Assembly (NCBI GenBank): GCA_958295525.1
Contig: OY282355.1
Location: 1,401,504 to 1,465,503 of the forward strand
From: an uncultured Dehalococcoidia bacterium
GTDB taxonomy: Bacteria > Chloroflexota > Dehalococcoidia > Lucifugimonadales > Australimonadaceae
Length of the DNA stretch: 64,000 bases
Direction: 5' to 3'
In this document: piece by piece, positions 40,300 through 49,524 of the stretch
How the letters are laid out: every line of letters begins with the position of its first letter
Numbering within the stretch: the stretch's first letter is position 1
Notes under the pieces: generated by a model
Told to the model about the DNA's origin: nothing
Database searches by the model: none
The model's input: the letters and a program-made list of their open reading frames with translations, nothing else
Position numbers and translations under genes: made by a program

Positions 40300-41444
40300 A
40301 AGTGGCCTACCTCGGCCCTCGCGGGACATTCTCGGAGCAGGCCGCGCTGAACTACGCGGCGGACGCGGAACTCGTGGAGCGCTCCTCCATCACCGCCGCC
40401 GCCCACGCCGTGCTCTCCGAAGACGCCGACGAGGCCGTGTGCCCCATCGAGAACAGCCTGCAAGGCGCCGTCACCGATACGCTGGACGCGCTGCTCTACG
40501 AGGACGGCCTGCGGATCCGCCAGGAACTGAGCCTCGATATCGTGCACGACCTGATGGTGAAGCCGGGGACGGCGATCGCCTCCGTGAAGCGCGTCTACTC
40601 GCATCCGCAGGCGCTCGGCCAGTGCCGCCGCTACCTGGAGCGGCATCTGCCCAACGCCGAACTCGCCGCCGCGCTCAGCACTGCGGGCGCGGTGGAGCAA
40701 GCGATGGCCTCCGATGAGCCGGCGGCGGCCATCGCCCCCGCCCGCGCCGCCGAACTCTACGGCGCCCAAGTGGTCGCCCCCGGCGTTCAGGACGACGACA
40801 ACAACGTCACGCGGTTCGTCGTCCTCGCCAAAGACGACCATCCCCCCACCGGAGACGACCTGACGTCCGCCGCGATGGCGTTCTCGCACGACCGCCCCGG
40901 CCAGTTGTTCGGCGTGCTGGGCGAGTTCGCGGAGCGCAATCTCAACCTCACGAAAATAGAGTCGCGCCCGACGCGGCTGGGGCTGGGCAAGTACTACATC
41001 CTGGTGGACATCGAGGGACATCGGAGCGACCCCGTGCTCGCGTCCGCGCTCGACCGCATTCGGGAGCGCGCGTCCCGGCTCGTCGTGTTCGGCTCCTACC
41101 CGCGTATGAACATCAAGGCGTATCTGTCGGCGCTGGCGCGGGAGAGCGCCGCGCTGCACCGGTTCCGCTCCGAGGAGCAAGCGATGCGCGCGGGCGTCCA
41201 CGTGGACGTGCTGCTGCAAGACGGCGAGCGCGAGGTCGGCGTGGCCATCTGCGCGGGCTCATCCTACGGGCGAACGCGCGAAACGGCGGAGGAGTTCCGC
41301 GAGGCGGGGCTGGCGCGGGCGATTTTCGTATTCGCGGACCCTGCGGTCGCGGCGCGGGCGCAAGCGGCGGCGGGCGAATGGCCGGATGACCTGGCGGCGT
41401 TCTCCGCCTTCACCCTCGCCGACCGGGTCGGCGCCTTGCTCTAG
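40296..41444 (+). CDS. pheA: prephenate dehydratase with C-terminal extension
   Basis: 382 aa from ATG 40296, overlapping the RCK stop. Makes phenylpyruvate from prephenate. Catalytic domain: AYLGPRGTFSEQAA, CPIENSLQGAVTDTL, NNVTRFVVLAKD. ACT regulatory domain at about residues 190-270 (LTKIESRPTR). Typical proteins end near residue 280; here about 105 further residues follow, with VHVDVLLQDGEREVGVAICA (301-320) and REAGLARAIFVFADP. That tail resembles a PD-(D/E)XK-like sandwich without a clear catalytic Lys; its function is unknown. Confidence 0.93.
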   Translation: MKVAYLGPRGTFSEQAALNYAADAELVERSSITAAAHAVLSEDADEAVCPIENSLQGAVTDTLDALLYEDGLRIRQELSLDIVHDLMVKPGTAIASVKRVYSHPQALGQCRRYLERHLPNAELAAALSTAGAVEQAMASDEPAAAIAPARAAELYGAQVVAPGVQDDDNNVTRFVVLAKDDHPPTGDDLTSAAMAFSHDRPGQLFGVLGEFAERNLNLTKIESRPTRLGLGKYYILVDIEGHRSDPVLASALDRIRERASRLVVFGSYPRMNIKAYLSALARESAALHRFRSEEQAMRAGVHVDVLLQDGEREVGVAICAGSSYGRTRETAEEFREAGLARAIFVFADPAVAARAQAAAGEWPDDLAAFSAFTLADRVGALL

Positions 41445-41529
41445 CGCGCGGAAGCCTTCCCGCTGCCCGCCCCTCCGGTGGATACTGGGGGCATGGCAGG
41501 CGGCGCAAAGCGCCGCGCCGAACAGTAAC

Positions 41530-41720
41530 CGAGATTCCCGCGAAGGCGGGAACCTCGTCCCCTGCCCCGTCATTCCCGCGTAGGCGGGAATCCAGTCGGC
41601 GCGCAAGCGCCGGACGAATGCGCGCAGCGCATCGTCTCCAAATCACCCCACCCGCCACGTCATTCCCGCGTAGGCGGGAATCTCGCCCCCTGTCCCGTCA
41701 TTCCCGCGTAGGCAGGAACC
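41530..41720. repeat. four REP-like palindromes after pheA
   Basis: ATTCCCGCGAAGGCGGGAAC near 41534 and three ATTCCCGCGTAGGCGGGAAT-type copies near 41572, 41662 and 41700, joined by CCCGTC or GCCCCCTG linkers. The segment AATCCAGTCGGCGCGCAAGC after the second copy recurs near 47295, so flanks are repeated too. The pheA-lipoprotein gap holds no gene. Confidence 0.85.
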
Positions 41721-41790
41721 TCGCCCTCACAGAGAGGGGCGGGGCGCGTTCGCGCCCCGCCCCCTTCCGTTGCGTTGCGGCGCCCCGCCG

Positions 41791-43656
41791 CTACTTGGCG
41801 GCGAGCCCCTCCAAGTTGTCCACCGGCGCGCCGGAGACCATGCCGGAGAAGACGAAGTCCGCGATGACGTCCGGGTCGGCCACGACCTCGTTGGGCAGGT
41901 AGAAGAGCGGAATGTCCTGATGGAGGTCGTAGTAGAGGTCGCCGACCTCGCGGAGGATGTCGTCCCGATCCTGCGGCGTGTTGGTGTCGAGAGCCACGCG
42001 CATCAGCGCCTCGGCGTCCGGATCCTGCAGCCCGATGTAGAGCACCGGAATGATGGAGGAGCCGTAGACCTGCACGGTGACGAGTTGCGCGCCGCTCGTG
42101 GCGATCGGGACGACGTGGTTGTCCCACTGCATCGCGCGCTGCTTCGTGCGGTACTCGTTCGGATCGACGCGCTGCTCGATCACCTCCACGCCGATGTCGC
42201 GCCAGTAGTTGGCGATCGCCTGCATCACGTCCACCCCGGCCGGAACGGCGGGCAGATCGGTCAACTGCAGCGTCGTCGTCAGTTGCTCTATCCCCAACTC
42301 TTGCAACCCCTGCGCGAGCAGTTCCCGCGCGGCGTCCGGGTCGTACCCGTACTCGTCGGGGAACCGCGTCACCCACTCAGGGTTCCAGCCGACGCGCTGA
42401 GGGTTGTTGGGGAGGTAGTGGTTCTTGTGCATCGTCAGGCCCTTGCCGTCGAAGAAGGCCGCGTTGATCGTCTCGCGGTCTATCGCCTTGTTGAGCGCCT
42501 TGCGGACGTTCAGGTTGGCGAGCGGCGTGTCGGGGTAGGCGGGGTACTCCTTCTGAGCGAGGGCTCCGCTCCATTCCCCGATGCGGTCGTTCGCCTTGCT
42601 TGGCCCCGCCGGAACGTAGACGCCTTGCCAGGCGAGGAAGTAGCGCGCGGCGGGCACCTTCGCGGTGAACCGGACGAACCCGTCCTCTTCCGCCCGCGCG
42701 CTGAGCTCCTCCGGCAGTTTGGAAAGATGAACTTCCCCGGCGAGCAGTTTCGCCAGCCGCGTGGACGCCTCAGGGATGAACTGGAACTCGAACTCCGGGA
42801 AATCGGGGGTTGCGCGCCAGTGATCCTCCACGCGCCGGTAGACCACCCCGGTCTGCTCGTCCATCTCGACGATCTCGTAGGGGGCGGTGCCCGCCAACGG
42901 AGGCTCCGTCGCGGCGGGGTCGCTCGCCCCGACCAGTTCGGCGAGGCGCGGGTCATCCTCATACGACGCCCATTCCGCCGTCGGCTTGCCCGCGAGCATG
43001 CCGAACGTTCGGGAGAAGGCGTCCGCTCTGCTGGCGATCTCCATTCCCCCCTGGATTTCGGAGATGACCTCGAACACGTCCGCGTTGGGCTCGGTGGTGC
43101 GGAAGACGACCTCGTAGGGGCCGACGATCTCGACGTCGGTCACAATGACGCGCATCGTCCGCGCCTCGCTGCCCACGTCGTCCGGCAGAATGTTCATCAG
43201 CCAGGAGAAACGCACGTCGTCGGCGGTGAATTCGCCGTTTCCGCCGTGGAACTGCACGCCCTCGCGCAGTTGGAACCGCCACGAGTGGCCGTCCGGCTCC
43301 AGGCTCCATTCGGTGGCCAGTTGCGGAATGTACGCGCCGGTGGTTTTCTCGAAGCCGACCAGATACTCGTAGTGCGGGCGGATGTACCAGTTGCTCGACT
43401 GCCCCGGGATGCGGCGGAGGTTGCTGAAGTCGACCGGCGGCGCGACCGCCGCGACGACGCGCTCGACCGCAGGCCCCGCCGGCTCCGGCGTCGGCGTGCT
43501 CGTCGCGGGCGCAGCCGTCGCGCCCGGGGCGGGCGTGTTGGTCGGCGGGACGGGCGTCGCCGTCGGATCAGGGCTGCTCGTGCATGCCGCCGCCGCGAGC
43601 AGCGCGGCAAGCGACCCCGCGGCGATGAGGCGGACGCGGCTTCGTATCGCGCTCAT
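41791..43656 (-). CDS. ABC transporter substrate-binding lipoprotein (peptide/nickel SBP family 5)
   Basis: 621 aa. Signal peptide with lipobox-like LLAAAAC (about residues 19-25), then a Thr/Pro/Ala-rich linker and an SBP_bac_5 fold: PHYEYLVGFEKTTGAYIPQLATEW, FHGGNGEFTADDVRFSW, ANLNVRKALNKAIDRETIN, NPEWVTRFPDEYGYDPDAARELL. Binds oligopeptides or other solutes outside the membrane. AGGAGGAACCT precedes the ATG. Divergent from a Rieske gene and two ABC ATPases (240 nt between); permeases are missing here. Confidence 0.92.
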   Translation of the reverse strand: MSAIRSRVRLIAAGSLAALLAAAACTSSPDPTATPVPPTNTPAPGATAAPATSTPTPEPAGPAVERVVAAVAPPVDFSNLRRIPGQSSNWYIRPHYEYLVGFEKTTGAYIPQLATEWSLEPDGHSWRFQLREGVQFHGGNGEFTADDVRFSWLMNILPDDVGSEARTMRVIVTDVEIVGPYEVVFRTTEPNADVFEVISEIQGGMEIASRADAFSRTFGMLAGKPTAEWASYEDDPRLAELVGASDPAATEPPLAGTAPYEIVEMDEQTGVVYRRVEDHWRATPDFPEFEFQFIPEASTRLAKLLAGEVHLSKLPEELSARAEEDGFVRFTAKVPAARYFLAWQGVYVPAGPSKANDRIGEWSGALAQKEYPAYPDTPLANLNVRKALNKAIDRETINAAFFDGKGLTMHKNHYLPNNPQRVGWNPEWVTRFPDEYGYDPDAARELLAQGLQELGIEQLTTTLQLTDLPAVPAGVDVMQAIANYWRDIGVEVIEQRVDPNEYRTKQRAMQWDNHVVPIATSGAQLVTVQVYGSSIIPVLYIGLQDPDAEALMRVALDTNTPQDRDDILREVGDLYYDLHQDIPLFYLPNEVVADPDVIADFVFSGMVSGAPVDNLEGLAAK

Positions 43657-43895
43657 AGGTTCCTCCTCTTCCCGCCTTCGCGGGGATTGCGTTGCTCGGG
43701 CCGTTCCGATTGTCTTGCCCGCGCCTGCGGCGAGGGGTAGGGTTAAGGTGTATCGTATGGCGTGGACGGCGGAGCGGATTATACCCGCGCGCGCGCCAAG
43801 CGCAAGAAGGCGGCGAGTCGAGCGTCCGGCCCCCGGGAACGGATCGGAGAACGAACAGGGAACGGGGCGGCGCCGGAGCGGATAGGAGGCGCGGA

Positions 43896-45161
43896 ATGTT
43901 GAGCCACGCTGACAATGAACTGGTGACGCGCACGGGGAAGGGGACGCTGATGGGCGCGCTCTTCCGCCGCTACTGGCTGCCCGCGCTCATCTCCTCCGAA
44001 CTGGAGGCCGACGGCGCGCCCGTCCGCTTCCGCCTGCTCAACGAAGACCTCGTCGCCTTCCGCGACACCGACGGCGAGGTCGGGATCCTCCCCGAGCGCT
44101 GCCCCCATCGCGGCGTCTCCCTCGCGCTCGCCCGCAACGAGCGGAACGGCCTCCGCTGCCTCTACCACGGCTGGAAGTTCGACCGGGAGGGCGTCTGCGT
44201 CGACCTCCCGACGGAGCCGCCCGAAAGCGGGTTCCGCCGCAAAGTGCGGGCGGGCGCCTACGCCGTTCAGGAGCGCGGCGGCGCCGTCTGGGTCTATATG
44301 GGCGACCCGGAAAGCGAGCCGCCCTTCCCCGCTTACCTCTGGACGACCGTGCCCGACTCCAACCGCATTATGGCGAAATGGATTCAGGACGCGAACTGGC
44401 TCCAGAGTCTGGAAGGCGGCATAGACACCGTCCACGCCTCGTTCCTCCACAACACGGCGGCGGGGCCGATGACCGCCCCCGGCGCCCAACGCTCCGCCCT
44501 GTTGTTCAACGACACGACGCCCGTGCTGGAGTTCGAGCCGACCGCCTACGGCTTCCGCTACGCCGCCATACGCCGCAGCGACCGCGAGGACGAGCGCTAC
44601 GTGCGGATCACACCCCACATTATGCCCGCATCCTCCTACCCCCCGGGCTCCGTCGGCGAAAACCGGATATGGAATATGTGGGCGCCCCGCGACGACGAAT
44701 CCTGCTGGGCATGGGACGTCTGCTTCAACGAAGTGACCCCGATGTCCGACGAATTGAAGGAGGAGTTGCGCGACTACCGCGGCTACTACGCCTTCGACCC
44801 CAAAACGTTCGTCAAGTACGCCGGGCCCCAGAATATGTGGCTCCAAGACCGCGAACTGATGCGGACGGAGAGTTGGTCGGGCATTCGCGGCCTCTTCGTG
44901 CAAGACAACGCCGTGCAGGAGAGCATGGGGCCCATCGTCGACCGCACAATGGAGCGCCTGGGGACGACGGACGCCGCGATCATCGCGGCGCGCAAACTCT
45001 ACATCAAGGCCGCGGTCGCGCTCGCCGAGGAAGGCGTCGACCCGCCCGGCGTGTGGGAGCAGCGCGACTACGACCTCATACGCTCGGAGGCGTACCGCCA
45101 GTCCGCCGACCGCGCCTGGCGCGACGAGCGCCCGCTCGACGCGCGGTTCGCGGCGCGCTGA
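43896..45161 (+). CDS. Rieske non-heme iron oxygenase, large subunit
   Basis: 421 aa from ATG 43896 (AGGAGG just before). Rieske ligands Cys69/His71 (RCPHRGVS) and Cys88/His91 (CLYHGW). Iron site His180, His185 with Asp177 in GGIDTVHASFLH. Divergent from the two other Rieske proteins of the window. Followed by two ABC ATPase genes (21 nt gap), which suggests that uptake and oxidation of one compound are linked. The start is fixed by the family's DNELVTRTGKGTLMGALFRRYWLP. Confidence 0.92.
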   Translation: MLSHADNELVTRTGKGTLMGALFRRYWLPALISSELEADGAPVRFRLLNEDLVAFRDTDGEVGILPERCPHRGVSLALARNERNGLRCLYHGWKFDREGVCVDLPTEPPESGFRRKVRAGAYAVQERGGAVWVYMGDPESEPPFPAYLWTTVPDSNRIMAKWIQDANWLQSLEGGIDTVHASFLHNTAAGPMTAPGAQRSALLFNDTTPVLEFEPTAYGFRYAAIRRSDREDERYVRITPHIMPASSYPPGSVGENRIWNMWAPRDDESCWAWDVCFNEVTPMSDELKEELRDYRGYYAFDPKTFVKYAGPQNMWLQDRELMRTESWSGIRGLFVQDNAVQESMGPIVDRTMERLGTTDAAIIAARKLYIKAAVALAEEGVDPPGVWEQRDYDLIRSEAYRQSADRAWRDERPLDARFAAR

Positions 45162-45182
45162 AGGCCGGGGAGCGCAAGGCAG

Positions 45183-46277
45183 GTGAGCGGCGGAAACGGA
45201 ACGGCCGGCATCGGCGGCGGAATGGCCGCCCGCGTCCCCGAAACAGCGGGCCGCGCCGCCGAAACGGACGCCGGCGGCGCCCCCGTGCTGGACGTGCAGG
45301 GTCTGCGGACGCATCTGTTCACGCGGTGGGGCGTGACGCGGGCCGTGGACGGCGTGAGTTTCGCTATCCGCGAGGGCGAGACGCTCGGCCTCGTCGGCGA
45401 ATCGGGCTCCGGCAAGAGCATGACGGCGCTCTCGCTCCTGCGGCTGCTGCCCGACGCGGCGCGCATCGTCGGGGGGCGCATCATGCTCGACGGCGAGGAC
45501 GTCGCGGCGGCGAGCGCGGCGCGCGTCCGGGAGTTGCGCGGACGGAAAATCTCCATGATTCTCCAAGATCCGCAGACCGCGCTGAACCCCGTTTTCACCG
45601 TCGGCAACCAGTTGCGGGAGTCCATCGCGGAGCGGTCGCGGCGCGGCGGCGAGCGGCGGTCGGGCGCGGCGGTTCAGGAGCGCGCCCTCGAGGTCTTGCG
45701 GATGATGCGGGTGGCCGCGCCGGAGCGCCGCCTGTCGGACTACCCCCATCAGATGAGCGGGGGGATGAAGCAGCGCGTCGTCGGCGGCATCGCCATCGAG
45801 AGTCATCCCCGCCTCCTCATCGCCGACGAGCCGACGACGGCGCTGGACGTCACCATCCAGGCGCAGTACCTGAGCCTGCTCAAGGAGATCCAACGCGAGA
45901 CGGGCGTCGCCATTCTCTTCATCACGCACGATATGGGCGTCGTGGCGCGAATGTGCGACCGCGTCGCCGTGATGTACGCCGGACGGATCGTGGAGCAGGG
46001 CGGCATCCGCGAGTTGTTCGACAATCCGTCGCATCCGTACACGCAGGCGCTGCTGGGCTCCATTCCGCGAATGGAGGAGCGCGCCGAGCGGCTGACGGCC
46101 ATCGAAGGGCAGCCCCCCGCGCTGTTCGCGCTGCCGCCGGGCTGCCGGTTCGCCCCGCGATGCCCGCGCGCTTGGGAGAAGTGCGAGGCCGAGTATCCGC
46201 CGGAGTTCGCCAGCGCGGACGGGCAGACGGCGGCTTGCTGGACGCTGGAGGAGACGTGGAAGCCGACGTCCTGCTGA
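45183..46277 (+). CDS. oligopeptide/dipeptide ABC transporter ATPase, OppD-like
   Basis: 364 aa from GTG 45183. Walker [22 protein letters not shown]-loop [15 protein letters not shown], signature MSGGMKQRV, Walker [18 protein letters not shown]-loop LFITHDMG. The C-terminal OppC_ATPase segment with [14 protein letters not shown] is the cysteine pattern of oligopeptide ATPases. About 35 Gly/Ala-rich residues precede the domain. It overlaps the next gene. Confidence 0.93.
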   Translation: MSGGNGTAGIGGGMAARVPETAGRAAETDAGGAPVLDVQGLRTHLFTRWGVTRAVDGVSFAIREGETLGLVGESGSGKSMTALSLLRLLPDAARIVGGRIMLDGEDVAAASAARVRELRGRKISMILQDPQTALNPVFTVGNQLRESIAERSRRGGERRSGAAVQERALEVLRMMRVAAPERRLSDYPHQMSGGMKQRVVGGIAIESHPRLLIADEPTTALDVTIQAQYLSLLKEIQRETGVAILFITHDMGVVARMCDRVAVMYAGRIVEQGGIRELFDNPSHPYTQALLGSIPRMEERAERLTAIEGQPPALFALPPGCRFAPRCPRAWEKCEAEYPPEFASADGQTAACWTLEETWKPTSC

Positions 46278-47230
46278 GGGCGAAGAATCTCCGGAAGCAT
46301 TTCCCCGTCACCGAGGGGCTGGTTCTGATGAAGACCGTCGGCTGGGTGCGGGCGGTCGACGGCGTCAGTTTCGAGGCGAGGCGCGGCCAAACGCTCGCGC
46401 TCGTGGGAGAGTCGGGCTGCGGCAAGACGACCACCGCCAAACTCGCGCTGCGGTTGGAGACGCCGACGAGCGGGAGCGTCGAGATCGAGGGGCGCGACGT
46501 GCACGCGCTGCGAGGCAAGGAACTGCGCGATTTCCGCGCGCAGGCGCAAGCGGTGTTTCAGGACCCGTGGAGTTCGCTGAGCCCGCGTATGCGCGTGCGC
46601 GACATCATCGCCGAGCCGCTCGTCGTCAACAAGCGCGTGGGCAAGCGCGAGGCGCGGGAGCGCGTCGCGGAGTTGCTGGAGGACGTCGGGCTCAGGCCGG
46701 AGCAGGCCGACCTCTTCCCGCACGAGTTCAGCGGCGGCCAGCGGCAGCGCATCGCAGTGGCCAGCGCGCTGAGCGTCTCGCCGCAACTCATCGTGCTGGA
46801 CGAGCCCGTCTCCGCGCTGGACGTCTCCGTGCAGGCGCAGATTCTGAATCTGCTGCGCGACCTGCAAGAGCGGCGCGGCGTGAGTTACCTGATGGTCTCT
46901 CACAACCTGGCGACGGTGCGCTATCTCGCGCACGAGGTGGCGGTGATGTACCTCGGCGAGATCGTCGAGCGGGCGGAGACGGACGCGCTGTTCAGGCGTC
47001 CCTTGCATCCGTACACGCAGGCGCTGTTCTCGGCGGCGCTTCCCGCTCGGCCCGGCGCGCGGCGCGACGACGAGATCATTCTGCAAGGCGAGGCGCCGAG
47101 TCCGCTGAATCCGCCGTCCGGCTGCCGCTTCCATCCGCGCTGCCCGTTCGCAATGGACGTCTGCGCGGAGACGGCGCCGGAGTGGAAAGAGGCGTCGCCG
47201 GGCCGGTTCGTGGCCTGCCACTTGCATTAG
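46256..47230 (+). CDS. oligopeptide/dipeptide ABC transporter ATPase, OppF-like
   Basis: 324 aa from GTG 46256, with GGAGGAG just before; it overlaps the OppD stop by 22 nt. The frame is open far upstream but without homology. Starts [16 protein letters not shown]. Walker [31 protein letters not shown], signature FSGGQRQRI, Walker [17 protein letters not shown]-loop MVSHNLATV, and tail [14 protein letters not shown]. Partner of the preceding ATPase. No DppB/DppC permease follows. Confidence 0.92.
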   Translation: MEADVLLRAKNLRKHFPVTEGLVLMKTVGWVRAVDGVSFEARRGQTLALVGESGCGKTTTAKLALRLETPTSGSVEIEGRDVHALRGKELRDFRAQAQAVFQDPWSSLSPRMRVRDIIAEPLVVNKRVGKREARERVAELLEDVGLRPEQADLFPHEFSGGQRQRIAVASALSVSPQLIVLDEPVSALDVSVQAQILNLLRDLQERRGVSYLMVSHNLATVRYLAHEVAVMYLGEIVERAETDALFRRPLHPYTQALFSAALPARPGARRDDEIILQGEAPSPLNPPSGCRFHPRCPFAMDVCAETAPEWKEASPGRFVACHLH

Positions 47231-47274
47231 GGGCCTCCTTCCTGCGCTATGCCCCTTCATTCCCGCCCCCATCG

Positions 47275-47426
47275 TCATTCCCGCGAAGGCGGGAATCCAG
47301 TCGGCGCGCAGCGCCCCCTTGCCCCGTCATTCCCGCGTAGGCGGGAACCTCGCCCTCTGCCCCGTCATTCCCGCGTAGGCGGGAACCTCGCCCTCTGCCC
47401 CGTCATTCCCGCGCAGGCGGGAATCC
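47275..47426. repeat. four REP-like palindromes between oppF and the MFS gene
   Basis: ATTCCCGCGAAGGCGGGAAT near 47277, then three ATTCCCGCG(T/C)AGGCGGGAA copies near 47329, 47367 and 47405, at 38-bp spacing for the last three. The last copy supplies the final codons and stop of the MFS gene on the minus strand. Confidence 0.85.
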
Positions 47427-48614
47427 CGCGCCCCCCGGGGCCGCGGGTCGCCCGCGCGACGCGGCGTAGAGCAGCGGCGTGAGCAGCGCCGCCCCAAACA
47501 TCAGCGCCCCCGCCGCCGTCACCGACGCGGCCAGGCTCGACGCCTCCGCGAGCGGCCCGAACACCAGCGGGCCCAGCATCTGCCCCGCCGCCCAATAGAT
47601 GCCCACCACCGCCATGAACACCCCGCGCTGCTCCGGCCTGCTCGCCGCCGCCGTAAGGCTCACATTGAGCACGCGCCCCGCGTTGAACGCGAGGCCAAGC
47701 GTGAACATCAGCGCGAGCGCCGCGGAGTACGCCCCGCCCCACGCCGCGGCGCCGATCAGCAGCAGCCCGTGCGTCCCCATCGTGAGCGCGTAGGTCGGCC
47801 GCTGCCCCGCCCGGCCCAGAAACCGCGCGAACGCGAACCCAGCGATGATCGCTCCTCCCGCGTGAACCGCCAGCAGCGAGCCGTAGGCGTCGTCGCCGAA
47901 TCCGCGCTCCTTGAACAGCGCCGCCCCCACCGACGTAAGCACGGAAATCTGCAGCGAGGTCGCCAGCGCCATCACGGCGGGAAGAATCGTCTCCCGCTTG
48001 CGGAACACGCCCGGAACCGGAGCGAGGATTTCCCGCAAGGTCAGCGCGGCCCTGCGCGGCAGTTGAGGCATCACGGCCACGACCCCCATCGCCGCAACGG
48101 AGACGCCCGCCGCGATCAGAAAGCCCTCCGCGTAGCCCAACTTGACCGCAATTACGCCGCCGCCCGCGTTCCCCGCCAGCCCGCCCACCGCCGCGAATCC
48201 GAAGAACCGGCCCACCAGCGCCGGCGTGCGCGACTCGTCTATCCGGCTCCCGTAAGACTGCGCCGACGTCCAGTAGATCGCGCGCGAGCCCCCGTACAGC
48301 GCCTGCGCGAGCAGCAGCGACCCCAGCGACGAGGAGAACGCGAGCGCGAGCGACCCCAGCGCAAGCGCGGCGAAACTCGCCTGAATCACCCACCGCTCGC
48401 CGATGCGGTCGGAGATGACGCCTCCGAACAGCCGCAGCGCGACCTGAAAGAGCCCCTGTCCGGCGATGATCACCCCGAGCCAGCCCGGGTGATACCCCAG
48501 CGAGATAATGTACAGCGGAACGAGGACGATAACGCCCCCCAGCACGATGCTGTACGCGGTCGTGTGAAAGTAAAGGCCGGTCTCGGCGGCGCGCGCCCGG
48601 GGCGAAGAAGCCAT
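47403..48614 (-). CDS. MFS transporter
   Basis: 403 aa from ATG 48614; an open frame continues upstream but without homology. Twelve hydrophobic helices starting FHTTAYSIVLGGVIVLVPLYI. GGVISDRIGERW is the loop 2-3 motif. Substrate unknown. The last residues GFPPARE and the stop are encoded by a REP-like palindrome, so the natural C-terminus has been altered by the repeat. Confidence 0.88.
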   Translation of the reverse strand: MASSPRARAAETGLYFHTTAYSIVLGGVIVLVPLYIISLGYHPGWLGVIIAGQGLFQVALRLFGGVISDRIGERWVIQASFAALALGSLALAFSSSLGSLLLAQALYGGSRAIYWTSAQSYGSRIDESRTPALVGRFFGFAAVGGLAGNAGGGVIAVKLGYAEGFLIAAGVSVAAMGVVAVMPQLPRRAALTLREILAPVPGVFRKRETILPAVMALATSLQISVLTSVGAALFKERGFGDDAYGSLLAVHAGGAIIAGFAFARFLGRAGQRPTYALTMGTHGLLLIGAAAWGGAYSAALALMFTLGLAFNAGRVLNVSLTAAASRPEQRGVFMAVVGIYWAAGQMLGPLVFGPLAEASSLAASVTAAGALMFGAALLTPLLYAASRGRPAAPGGAGFPPARE

Positions 48615-48622
48615 CGCCCCGC

Positions 48623-48628
48623 ATACTA
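48623..48628 (-). promoter_or_regulatory. possible -10 of the MFS gene
   Basis: TAGTAT on the minus strand, 8 nt before the ATG; leader almost absent. No good -35. Confidence 0.3.
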
Positions 48629-48796
48629 CCAGCGCCCCGCTCGTTCGGCGCGAGCCCTTGCGCAACCCGCCGCCTCGCCGAGGCGCCGCCGCCCGCCGTC
48701 GTCGCGGCGGCCTTGCGCTATGAGCGACCGGGTGAAATTGGCGCTCCGCGCCTGCCCCATCCCCGCCTCGCGGAATTGAACGGCGTGGGTTGCGCC

Positions 48797-49405
48797 TCAC
48801 CGCTCGCGGTTGACGTGGCGCGCGACGGATTGCGCGAGGGCGGCGACGCCGCGCTGGGCGCAGGTGATGACGTGCGGGCCGCGTATCGCCTGCGTCATCT
48901 TGTGGTCTATTTGCGTGGAGCCCCAGATCGCGACGACGTCCGCCCAGGCCACGTGGCTGTCCGACGTTCTGCGGCCCGGCCGGTCGTCTTTCGTGAGGAA
49001 GCGCAGTTCGCAACCTTGTCCGCAGAGGCTCTTCAACTCGTCACGGGAGTTGGGGGCGCCGCCGACCACGAGGAGTTTCGTTCGGTTGGCGCGTTGCATC
49101 GCGGCGAGCATCTCCTCGACCGCCGCGCGGTTGTCCTCGCCGCCGCAGCCGTCGCAATGCTCCGCCGCCGTCTCGACGACGGCGCGCCCGTCGCGTTGGG
49201 CCTTCTCGCGGCACGCGGGCTTATGGCAAGCGCGGACAAACGCGGCGCGGAGGGCGCTCTGCGCCGCCGCGATCTTGTTTTCGGCGATTCGCGTCTTGCC
49301 GGGGCGGGTCAGCCCCGCGCCGCAAAGCGCGGCGAATCCGCGTTCGGCGTTGGCGCCGCCCAGCCCGGCGCGGGCCAGCGCGTCTGCGATGGGAACATCT
49401 TGCAT
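48797..49405 (-). CDS. cysteine-rich protein of unknown function, DUF2325-like C-terminus
   Basis: 202 aa. The first half holds CHKPACREKA and EHCDGCGGED, four or more cysteines that could bind a metal. The second half is an alpha/beta unit: TKLLVVGGAPNSRDELKSLC, DVVAIWGSTQIDHKMTQAI, HVITCAQRGVAALAQSVA. The VVGG start and the DxVxIWxxxIDHK pattern recall DUF2325 domains (weak, from pattern). No signal peptide. It is convergent with nothing and divergent from the Rieske gene at 49525 (119 nt between). Confidence 0.7.
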   Translation of the reverse strand: MQDVPIADALARAGLGGANAERGFAALCGAGLTRPGKTRIAENKIAAAQSALRAAFVRACHKPACREKAQRDGRAVVETAAEHCDGCGGEDNRAAVEEMLAAMQRANRTKLLVVGGAPNSRDELKSLCGQGCELRFLTKDDRPGRRTSDSHVAWADVVAIWGSTQIDHKMTQAIRGPHVITCAQRGVAALAQSVARHVNRER

Positions 49406-49466
49406 AGCGCGTCTATGCTACCGCAGAGACAAAGCGCGCGGGAACGGCGGTCTTTCCAATGAGCGC

Positions 49467-49493
49467 TTGACATCCGCGCGGGAGCGCTACAAT
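49467..49493 (+). promoter_or_regulatory. promoter of the Rieske gene at 49525
   Basis: Perfect TTGACA, 15-nt spacer, TACAAT. The start of transcription would lie about 25 nt before ATG 49525, with GGGAGGA in between. Confidence 0.55.
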
Positions 49494-49524
49494 CGCGGCA
49501 ACCGGCCCGCGCAGGGAGGACGAT

